Notes under the pieces: generated by a model
What the model was told of the DNA's origin: nothing
The model's database searches: none
The model's input: only the letters and a program-made list of their open reading frames with translations
From: CAYNVS01 sp964400725
Lineage (GTDB): Bacteria > Myxococcota_A > SURF-8 > CAYNVS01
Direction: 5' to 3'
DNA: 38,237 nucleotides
NCBI GenBank assembly: GCA_964400725.1
Contig: CAYNVS010000031.1
Location: 1-38,237 of the forward strand
Part shown: positions 16,866 to 23,721 of the stretch, piece by piece
How positions within the stretch are numbered: the stretch's first letter is position 1
How the letters are laid out: every line of letters begins with the position of its first letter
Program-made: the position numbers and the translations under genes

Positions 16866-17513
16866 ATGACGCCTAACTTAAAAACCGGCGGCGCGTTTGC
16901 AGATTGCGAGGCGCGGGCAAGAGGGATCGCGACTGGAATCGAGCGGCTGGACGACGCCGCGCTGTGCGGCGGCCTGCCTATAGGCGCAATGACGCTCGTT
17001 ACAAGCTCCGACTGCGACGCCGCGTTAAGACTGCTGGCGCGCGCGCTTGCGAACGCTGTGGAAAGCGGGCGCAAAGGAGCGCTGATTCTGCCGAAAAAAG
17101 ACGACCTGCCCAAAGCTGCTCTCGCGGCGTTAAAAAAAATTTCCGGGTTCGTAGTATTCGCCGACGATAAAAATTTGCCCGCTATTACCGAGCAGTTTTT
17201 GCGCGCGGGTTTCGAGTTCGTAGCGTTTCGGCTTTGCGCCTCGCGCTGCGGATGCGACTTCTTCGAATCGTTCGCCTCTTTAACGAGGGTTTTGCCCGAC
17301 GGCGGCGGCGCTTTGCTCTGCCTGATGGACGAGGACGAGGCGTCGGCGCGCACCGCGGTAAGCGACGCTGTCGTAACGCGCGCGCGGCTGGTAATCGACG
17401 TCCTTTCGGAGCGCAAGCCGGGAGGAGAATTGTCGCGCTTGTTGATAAAATCTTCCAGACGCGGAAACGCGGCGAGAAATTATCAGACGTCCATAGACGC
17501 GGCCTTTTTATGA
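16866..17513 (+). CDS. RecA-like protein lacking a Walker A motif
   Basis: A 215-residue protein. The N-terminal stretch IATGIERLDDAALCGGLPIG resembles the RecA/ImuA opening (sTG...LD...GGLP.G), but where RecA has GPESSGKT the protein continues VTSSDCDAALRL, with no P-loop. The later ARLVIDVLSERKPGG resembles the ImuA/RecA core strand and turn. It is therefore best read as a degenerate RecA-fold protein, probably not an ATPase. ImuA-like proteins act with ImuB and DnaE2 in mutagenic repair, but no such genes are visible. It follows comM by 18 nt, with AGGACGAGG upstream of its ATG, so the pair is likely cotranscribed and may share a recombination role. Its 3' end is seven bases from the convergent trxB stop. 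Confidence 0.6.
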   Translation: MTPNLKTGGAFADCEARARGIATGIERLDDAALCGGLPIGAMTLVTSSDCDAALRLLARALANAVESGRKGALILPKKDDLPKAALAALKKISGFVVFADDKNLPAITEQFLRAGFEFVAFRLCASRCGCDFFESFASLTRVLPDGGGALLCLMDEDEASARTAVSDAVVTRARLVIDVLSERKPGGELSRLLIKSSRRGNAARNYQTSIDAAFL

Positions 17514-17520
17514 AAAGCCG

Positions 17521-18459
17521 CTACTCTCGTTCCGTAAGAAACCGCTGCGCGTCTAGAGCGGCCATGCAGCCCGCGCCCGCGCTTGTAACCGCCTGCCTGT
17601 AAACGGGGTCCGCGACGTCTCCGGCGGCGAAAACGCCCGGAACGCTGGCACGCGTCGTTCCCGGCGCAACTTTGACGTACCCTTTTTCGTCCAAATCAAG
17701 TTTGCCAACGAAGATTTCAGTGCTCGGCGCGTGGCCAATGGCGACGAAGGCTCCCTGAGCCTTTATAGTTTTCTCTTCTCCGGTTTTGACGTTTTTAATC
17801 AAAACGCCCTCCAGCAGCGCGCCGCCGAAGAATTCAAGCGGAACCGAATCCCATACGACTTCGATTTTCGGGTTTTCCAAAACGCGCTTCTGCATTATTT
17901 TTGAGGCGCGAAACTCGTTGCGCCGGTGCAGTATGTAAACCTTCGAGGCGAAATGAGTAAGATGCAGGGCGTCTTCAAGCGCGACGTCTCCGCCGCCGAT
18001 CACGACCACTTCCGCGCCGCGGAAGAACGCGCCGTCGCACGTGGCGCAGGCCGAAACGCCTTTGCCGCGATATTCGGCTTCTCCTTTAACGCCCAGCCAT
18101 TTCGCGCTGGCTCCGGTGGCGACTATAACCGTCTCCGCGAGAATTTCGTCGGTTTCGTCGGCCGTAAGCCTCAGAGGCCGGGAAGAAAAATCGACGGAAG
18201 TAATGGAAGAATATAAAACGCTTGCGCCGAAACGTCCGGCCTGCTCGCGCATCTTCATCATAAGGTCGGGTCCCATTATCCCTTTTTCAAATCCGGGAAA
18301 ATTCTCCACGTCGGTCGTCTGCGTAAGCTGGCCGCCGGGAACGAGCCCCTCGAATACTACGGTTTTAAGACCCGCTCGGCTTGCGTAAATCGCCGCGGTA
18401 TAACCGGCCGGCCCGCCGCCGATAATGGCTACGTCGTATTTCAGTTCGTTTTCGCTCAT
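17521..18459 (-). CDS. trxB: Thioredoxin reductase (NADPH, FAD)
   Basis: A 312-residue cytoplasmic flavoenzyme that passes electrons from NADPH to thioredoxin. The FAD-binding GGGPAGYTAAIYASRAG lies near residue 14. The redox-active CATC is at residues 138-141 in SACATCDGAFFRG. The second Rossmann motif is VVIGGGDVALEDALHL, and HRRNEFRA is the NADPH 2'-phosphate-recognising signature. The FAD C-terminal motif GVFAAGDVAD is intact. AAAGGA eight bases before the ATG sets the start. It lies 79 nt downstream of the CcdA-thioredoxin fusion and has its own promoter in that gap. Together they could feed reducing power to the periplasm. Confidence 0.97.
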   Translation of the reverse strand: MSENELKYDVAIIGGGPAGYTAAIYASRAGLKTVVFEGLVPGGQLTQTTDVENFPGFEKGIMGPDLMMKMREQAGRFGASVLYSSITSVDFSSRPLRLTADETDEILAETVIVATGASAKWLGVKGEAEYRGKGVSACATCDGAFFRGAEVVVIGGGDVALEDALHLTHFASKVYILHRRNEFRASKIMQKRVLENPKIEVVWDSVPLEFFGGALLEGVLIKNVKTGEEKTIKAQGAFVAIGHAPSTEIFVGKLDLDEKGYVKVAPGTTRASVPGVFAAGDVADPVYRQAVTSAGAGCMAALDAQRFLTERE

Positions 18460-18501
18460 CGTAAAATCCTTTATAATTAAAAGTTAAAACCTTTTGACTT
18501 T

Positions 18502-18529
18502 AAAATACTCAACGGCGAAAAGTTGTCAA
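18502..18529 (-). promoter_or_regulatory. Promoter of trxB
   Basis: On the minus strand a perfect TTGACA (18529-18524) and TATTTT (18507-18502) are separated by 16 nt, in the gap after the CcdA-fusion stop. It lets trxB be expressed independently of the upstream gene. Confidence 0.55.
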
Positions 18530-18538
18530 CGCCCGCGC

Positions 18539-19699
18539 CTAATTTGCGCCGCCCGAACCGCAGTCCTCGTTCGGTTTTGCGTCTTCTCCTCCGCCGCACG
18601 CCGCGCCCGCCGAGCCGTCGATTTGTTCCAAATAGCCGCTCTGCATAAGGGTTACGCCGGGGCAGGGGCTTCCGCGCAGCGCCGACAACGCCTGCTTTAT
18701 CGTCTGTTCAGTCTGCTCGCCGATGAGCCTAGCCGCCTCTTCCCCTTTTTTATCAAAAAATACGAAAGTAGGCATTCCAAGCAGCCGGAATTTTTTAACG
18801 AAATGTTTGTTTTCCGGTTTCGTTACGTCAATTTGCAGCACGTCCACCATGTTGCCGTGGCATTGAGATTTAATCCCTTCCATAAGCGGAGCCATCCGTC
18901 TGCATATTGGGCAGTCTTCGGAATAAAACTCAACCAACGCCGGAAAATTTTTAAAATATTCCGCCGCCGCCGGTTTGACGTAAACGGTTTTACTCTCGTC
19001 CGCAGAGGCGCTGTCGTAGCGCTGCTTGGCCGCGTCTCCCATCATTAACGCCGCCGCGACGAGCAGCATAATTCCGACCGCCTTTTCAAAAACCGGCAAA
19101 AATTTGTAAGCCTTGCGCAAAAGCCCTACTCCAGCCTGCGCAAAAGCCGCTACCGCGACCAAAGGAACCGCGAACCCGGCGCCGTAAACCGCCAAATACA
19201 TCGCGCCGGTCGCCATATCGGCGGTTTTGCTTGCGGCGTACGTCAAAACGCTGCCCAGTATCGGCCCGACGCAAGGGCTCCACCCCGCCGCGAAGACGAC
19301 GCCCATTACGAAGGCGTTTACTAGGCCGATTTTCGAGTTTAGTTTTTTATCGTCGAAACGCAAAACTCTATCTAGCGCCGAAATGCGGATAACGCCCATG
19401 AATTTGAGCGCGAAAATTAAAATCAAAACTCCGCCGGCAAGCTGCATCGACGCTTTATGCTCCGCTAAAAAGCCGCCCAGCGCCGACGCGGAAAGCCCTA
19501 AAAGCGAAAAAACCAGTATGAAGCCCGCCGAAAATACGAGACTTTTTATTATCAGCTCTAAACGTCCGAACGAGCCCGCCTGACGAATGTCGGCGCCGAC
19601 GAGAGCGGATAGATATATTGGTATAAGCGGCAGCACGCACGGAGCGAAAAAGGTTAGAACTCCCGCGCCGAAAATTCCCGCAAGCGATAAATCAGCCAT
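18539..19699 (-). CDS. CcdA transmembrane domain fused to a periplasmic thioredoxin domain
   Basis: A 386-residue membrane protein that would move electrons from cytoplasmic thioredoxin to the periplasm, like a short DsbD. Residues 1-220 are the six-helix CcdA/DsbD-type core with the conserved Cys21 (FFAPCVLPLIP) and Cys143 (GWSPCVGPILG). A thioredoxin fold follows, with CPIC at 263-266, a third Cys280 and cis-Pro310 (GMPTF). An unusual Gly/Ala-rich tail carries Cys346, Cys368 and Cys380. The N-terminal DsbD-alpha domain is absent. A strong promoter lies about 50 nt upstream, and trxB follows. Targets could be c-type cytochrome assembly or periplasmic thiol proteins; the genes here do not decide. 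Confidence 0.93.
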   Translation of the reverse strand: MADLSLAGIFGAGVLTFFAPCVLPLIPIYLSALVGADIRQAGSFGRLELIIKSLVFSAGFILVFSLLGLSASALGGFLAEHKASMQLAGGVLILIFALKFMGVIRISALDRVLRFDDKKLNSKIGLVNAFVMGVVFAAGWSPCVGPILGSVLTYAASKTADMATGAMYLAVYGAGFAVPLVAVAAFAQAGVGLLRKAYKFLPVFEKAVGIMLLVAAALMMGDAAKQRYDSASADESKTVYVKPAAAEYFKNFPALVEFYSEDCPICRRMAPLMEGIKSQCHGNMVDVLQIDVTKPENKHFVKKFRLLGMPTFVFFDKKGEEAARLIGEQTEQTIKQALSALRGSPCPGVTLMQSGYLEQIDGSAGAACGGGEDAKPNEDCGSGGAN

Positions 19700-19749
19700 G
19701 AGCGTCTCTTTTCAAATCGTCAAAGAAATTATAAATTACGCTAATGCCA

Positions 19750-19778
19750 ATTATAAGTCGCAACGATGTATTAGTCAA
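19750..19778 (-). promoter_or_regulatory. Promoter of the CcdA-thioredoxin gene
   Basis: On the minus strand TTGACT (19778-19773) and a perfect TATAAT (19755-19750) are separated by exactly 17 nt, about 50 nt before the ATG. This is one of the best sigma-70-type matches found in the window. Confidence 0.75.
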
Positions 19779-19870
19779 TCGGCTAAGACGGTTTATCGGG
19801 CTGTAATTTTTTATCGCTAGTCCGCCCTAATGACGCCCCTCGCGCAGAACTAGTCAAAACCTTTGATTAT

Positions 19871-19899
19871 TTAAAAGGCGCCCGCGCGCGAATCGGGCG
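19871..19899 (-). terminator. Rho-independent terminator after the C_GCAxxG_C_C gene
   Basis: Read on the minus strand, CGCCCG (19899-19894) pairs with CGGGCG (19884-19879) around a nine-base GC-rich loop and is followed by CCTTTTAA. It begins 14 bases past the stop codon at 19913. The U tract is short. Confidence 0.55.
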
Positions 19900-19912
19900 A
19901 AACAGAGGAGAG

Positions 19913-20362
19913 TCAAATCAGCTTCTCGGCAATATCTATCGCGCTTGACACAAACCGCGGACATATCTTGCGGTGCGAGTCCGTCTGCGCCGCTTTTTCC
20001 TTCCCTTCCGGCGTCGAAATATCCGCTTCTAAAAGTTCGCGGCAAATAATCGAACCGTGAAGACGCTTGAATTCGTTAATAAATTCGTTAGCCGCTCCGT
20101 AAACCGCCTCTTTGGAGGGAGGCTCGCCGTTTGCCGGACGAGCGTAATTAGCTCCAATCGCCATCAGCGCTCCGGTTACCGCCCCGCAAAGCTCGCCGTT
20201 GCGGGCGACTCCGCCGCCGAACGCCGCCGAAACGCGCAGCGCGGTCGATTCGTCTATTCCAAGCTTATTAGCGAAGGCGCAAAACGCCGTCTGCGCGCAG
20301 TTATACGGCCCGTTTAGAAACATTTCTTCGGTCAATTTTTCCGCTCTCGACTTTTCGCTCAT
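19913..20362 (-). CDS. C_GCAxxG_C_C family putative redox-active protein
   Basis: A 149-residue protein of the family named for its cysteine pattern. Visible are Cys22 in GPYNCAQTAFCAF (with Cys28), the glycine stretch AAFGGGVARNGELCGAVTGALM with Cys59, then Cys107 (GSIICREL) and Cys134 (RKICPRF). Family members are found in anaerobes next to redox genes and are thought to bind a metal or cluster or use thiol chemistry; no reaction is established that I can name. It has AAAGGA upstream of the ATG and lies 40 nt downstream of the porin stop, so it may be the last gene of the glucan operon or be expressed separately. A terminator follows. Confidence 0.88.
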   Translation of the reverse strand: MSEKSRAEKLTEEMFLNGPYNCAQTAFCAFANKLGIDESTALRVSAAFGGGVARNGELCGAVTGALMAIGANYARPANGEPPSKEAVYGAANEFINEFKRLHGSIICRELLEADISTPEGKEKAAQTDSHRKICPRFVSSAIDIAEKLI

Positions 20363-20402
20363 ATTTGCAATCCTTTTATATAAGCAATTGGCTGACGCTT
20401 GA

Positions 20403-21830
20403 TTAATACCCGTACGCGTTGAACCACCACTCCGCGCCGAAACCGATAAAGTGCTGCAACTTGTCGCCGCGGCGCTTATCGCCGACGGGGTAAGTATAGC
20501 GAGCGCCTTCGTTCAGGACGCTAAGCGTGTAAACAATCCGTAATTCCGGGCGGTAAAGAGAGCCGGGGCCTGTTGAGAGCGCCGGTATCAGGCTGAATTT
20601 AAAAATCTGCGGAACTGAGCTTGTTCCTATTACGTCGGCCTGACCGGGGCTGTATTTGCGTTGATAAGACAATTCGACTCCGGCGCGGAAGTATTTCCAT
20701 AAAAACAGCATAGGCCGAACGGCAAGCGCGACCTGCTGGTTGTCGTAAACGTCGTAGTTTTCGGGAACGGCCGAAAGCCACCGGGTAACATAGCCGCCGT
20801 ATAAGGCGCCGAACATGCCGTACTCGTAGTTTCCTGAAAAGCCGAACGTTATCGCTTCCGCGCCGTCCGTCGTCTTATCGAGGTTCAGGCCGTAGGGAAC
20901 CGACAGCTCGTTGTAAGCCGCCAAATTTTTTGAATATTTGAAAAATAAATTGACGTATGAATTGCGCCCGAAACCCCATGCGCCCAGCTGCGCGCCTAGC
21001 GCGTACCCGTTGTCTGCGTCGAGTTTCTCTATCGTTTTATCCTGCAGACGGCGCTCGCCGGAAGGAATGTAATGAACTTCTGCGTAAACTTTGTATTTAA
21101 ATCCGAGTTTTTGCCAAACGTCTTTAAACTGCTGCTCGAATTTTAACGACATAATAACGCGCTGACGGTCGAGCGTAGTAACTTTTTCCGTTCCGTAGGA
21201 ACGTCCCGGAATTATAATTTCCTGAAAGTCGTAGTCGTCGTTCAAGCGGTTTACGCCCACGTGCAGCGCAGCCTTAATATCGAACATTTCCCATCCAAGG
21301 GCGCCGCCCAGCGTATTGAGATTGTCAAGCGGCCAATAATCGAGCAGATAAATGTCGTCGCCTCGGTGCATGCGCGAGCCGACCCATAAAAAGAGGCCGG
21401 AGTCGAGGATGTTCTTCGCCTCGGCGTAAAGGTTGCGCGGAACCAGTTTCAACGCATCCGCGTCGCCTGAATAGTGAAACATATTCTCAAGATTGAATAA
21501 AGCGAGCGTAATCGTCGCGCCGAATTCGATGTCCGGCAGCTTGTAGTCGGAGTAAAAAGACAGCTCCAAGTAAGGGTTCTCCTCCAACCGCGGCGGGTGG
21601 TCGGCGAGCGCGAGTTTCTTCCCTTGTCCGCCGTCGAGGTCTCCTGTAAATTGCACGCGGCCGTAGGTTCCCCACGAGAGCGTCAGCTTCCCTTCGTCCA
21701 GCGTAACCGACGAATAGTCGGGCTTTTCTTTCGTCGCGTCCGCCGCAGAGTCCTTCTTGTCTGCGGAAAGAGCCGGAACGCCGATGCAAACCGCCGCCGC
21801 GAATAACAACCAAGCAAATGTTCTCTTCAT
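20403..21830 (-). CDS. LamB-like (maltoporin-type) outer-membrane sugar porin
   Basis: A 475-residue exported beta-barrel protein. A Sec signal peptide ends near ALSA (residue 23). The mature part alternates aromatic and polar residues, has Tyr/Trp-rich strands and short polar turns, and contains SRMHRGDDIYLLDYW and GGALGWEMFDIKAALHVG, which resemble LamB strands. It ends HFIGFGAEWWFNAYGY, similar to the LamB C-terminus, with an aromatic residue two positions from the end. LamB porins let maltodextrins through the outer membrane. It starts 10 nt after the stop of the first GH13 lipoprotein gene, with GGGGGA before the ATG, so it is almost certainly in the same operon. The family call is by pattern; other carbohydrate porins are possible. 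Confidence 0.75.
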   Translation of the reverse strand: MKRTFAWLLFAAAVCIGVPALSADKKDSAADATKEKPDYSSVTLDEGKLTLSWGTYGRVQFTGDLDGGQGKKLALADHPPRLEENPYLELSFYSDYKLPDIEFGATITLALFNLENMFHYSGDADALKLVPRNLYAEAKNILDSGLFLWVGSRMHRGDDIYLLDYWPLDNLNTLGGALGWEMFDIKAALHVGVNRLNDDYDFQEIIIPGRSYGTEKVTTLDRQRVIMSLKFEQQFKDVWQKLGFKYKVYAEVHYIPSGERRLQDKTIEKLDADNGYALGAQLGAWGFGRNSYVNLFFKYSKNLAAYNELSVPYGLNLDKTTDGAEAITFGFSGNYEYGMFGALYGGYVTRWLSAVPENYDVYDNQQVALAVRPMLFLWKYFRAGVELSYQRKYSPGQADVIGTSSVPQIFKFSLIPALSTGPGSLYRPELRIVYTLSVLNEGARYTYPVGDKRRGDKLQHFIGFGAEWWFNAYGY

Positions 21831-21840
21831 TCCGTCCCCC

Positions 21841-23706
21841 TTATTTAATCTGCGTAGAGGGAACTAGGACTTTGGCGCACCTACGGCAGACCTTGACCTT
21901 AACCGCGCCGGGCAGCCCCGATCCGTCGGGGTTCTGCTCCACAGTGTAGCTCGTCTCCGCGTCGGCGTAGTCGGTCGTCCCCGCCTCTCCCGGCTGCGAG
22001 TTGACGTCGGAAAGGACGTCGATAAGAACCGTTCCAGGGGCGAAATTTACCGGCATTTTGGCTCCGTTGTAGGAAGTGTAAGAAAATTTCGCTCCATTTT
22101 CGCCGTCGTCCGCGGCGTTGATTACCACTAGTATCGTCTGGCCGCCGTAAACCCGCTCAAAGGCGACAATCCCCGCGTCTTCCTCGTTCAATCCTTTGCG
22201 TTCGTAAGGGGTGGTCCAGCGGAACAGCAGGTCGCCTTTGTTCAACGGCTCGTAGCGCTTGCGCAGTTCCGCGAGCTTTTGCACGTGTTTGAACGTGGCT
22301 CCGAGGGTTGTAAAGCCCGTTGCGAATAAGTTTTCGCGGTTGGACGGATCGTTGCCGCCGTTGAAGTCCTGCTCCGCGCCGTAATAAATGCACGGAATCC
22401 CGTCGGTCAGCATCAGGAACGACAGCGCGCTTCGCTGCGCTCTTTTGTCGGGTTTTTCGTATAAAAAGCGCGGAAGGTCGTGATTGTCGATGAAATTGAT
22501 AAGAGCTTTAACGGGCGGTATTCCTATCGCGTTGGGATGCGGGTCGGTTCCGTAATTCGCCGGGCGGGCGGAGTACAAATCTTGTATAGCCTTTGTGGCG
22601 TTGTTCCACTTGAAAACGCCGTCAAATACCTGAAACTTCTGGGAGAAGTAGAAGACCGAATCGACCTCGTTGTTCTTCGTGTAGCCGCCTATCTTTGCGT
22701 CGTCGCCGTCGAACGCTTCGCCGAACATGAGAAAATTCTCTTTTCCTATCTCCTTTGCGCGCTCGCGTATAGCCGGACAGAATGTCTGCCAAAAGCCGTG
22801 CTCTACGTGCTTGAGCGTATCGATGCGGAAACCGTCGAAGTTGAAATCCTTAATCCACTCGAAGAAAACTTCTATAAGTTTTTCGCGCACTTGCGGATTT
22901 TCCGTTTTGAGGTCTTTTAACCCTCCGGGGAAGTCCCCTAGAACTACCTGTTCCGAATTATTCCAGTCGGTTACCCTGCCTTTGCGATGGTACCAATCTG
23001 GGTTTTGAAACTCTACCGGCATGGGAGGCGCGTGGTTGGTGAACGGGTCGTTTTGCCATATTAGCGGAGCCAAACCGCCTTCGCCGAGCGAAGTAAACGA
23101 CATTATACCGTTAGGGCTGTAATCTGGATCATACTCCGTAACTCTGGTTATCGCCGAGCCGCTGCCTGAGCCGCTGATGCTGACGTCGGGTTTGCCGTTC
23201 TTGTTTATATCATAATAAAACAGCTGGCCGACATGGTTTGTAACTATGTCCAGAATAACCTTGATGCCGCGCTGGTGGCAGCGCTCCACCATTTCGCGCA
23301 GCTTGGCTTTTGTGCCGAAGTGCGGATTGACGTTGAGGAAATCCTGCGTCCAATACCCGTGATACCCGGCGACGCCCGCGTCTTCCTCTACGTTCTTCAC
23401 GGCGGGCGAAATCCATATCGCCGTAACGCCGAGCTGCTCTAAATAGTCAAGTCTGTCGATGATTCCCTGCCAGTCGCCGCCTTGGTATTGGGCGAGACTT
23501 GAGCGATCTACGTTGTAGTCGTTGTTCACGTCGCCGTCTTCAAAGCGATCGACAATGATTTGATAAATAATCTCGTTTCGCCAATCGGTTACTTCGTTGG
23601 TAATCTTTGGGTCCGGGGGGGCGCCAAGGCAGCCTGAGGCCAACATTGCCGCAGCGACGGCGCCGATTATATATATATAATTGCCAATGAATTTATGCGG
23701 TTGCAT
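21841..23706 (-). CDS. Alpha-amylase family (GH13) lipoprotein
   Basis: A 621-residue exported glycoside hydrolase acting on alpha-1,4-glucans such as starch or glycogen. The lipobox LASGC puts the acylated Cys at 26. The GH13 conserved regions are present: region I DIVTNH (153-158), region II GFRID with nucleophile Asp296, region III with acid/base Glu330 (FGEAFDG) and region IV FIDNHD with Asp410. The barrel ends near residue 490, and a beta-sandwich-like C domain follows. All catalytic residues are intact. GAGG lies six bases before the ATG, 15 nt after the stop of the upstream GH13 gene. With the porin downstream it should cut glucans at the cell surface or in the periplasm. Confidence 0.95.
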   Translation of the reverse strand: MQPHKFIGNYIYIIGAVAAAMLASGCLGAPPDPKITNEVTDWRNEIIYQIIVDRFEDGDVNNDYNVDRSSLAQYQGGDWQGIIDRLDYLEQLGVTAIWISPAVKNVEEDAGVAGYHGYWTQDFLNVNPHFGTKAKLREMVERCHQRGIKVILDIVTNHVGQLFYYDINKNGKPDVSISGSGSGSAITRVTEYDPDYSPNGIMSFTSLGEGGLAPLIWQNDPFTNHAPPMPVEFQNPDWYHRKGRVTDWNNSEQVVLGDFPGGLKDLKTENPQVREKLIEVFFEWIKDFNFDGFRIDTLKHVEHGFWQTFCPAIRERAKEIGKENFLMFGEAFDGDDAKIGGYTKNNEVDSVFYFSQKFQVFDGVFKWNNATKAIQDLYSARPANYGTDPHPNAIGIPPVKALINFIDNHDLPRFLYEKPDKRAQRSALSFLMLTDGIPCIYYGAEQDFNGGNDPSNRENLFATGFTTLGATFKHVQKLAELRKRYEPLNKGDLLFRWTTPYERKGLNEEDAGIVAFERVYGGQTILVVINAADDGENGAKFSYTSYNGAKMPVNFAPGTVLIDVLSDVNSQPGEAGTTDYADAETSYTVEQNPDGSGLPGAVKVKVCRRCAKVLVPSTQIK

Positions 23707-23721
23707 TGAACGCCTCGCGGG

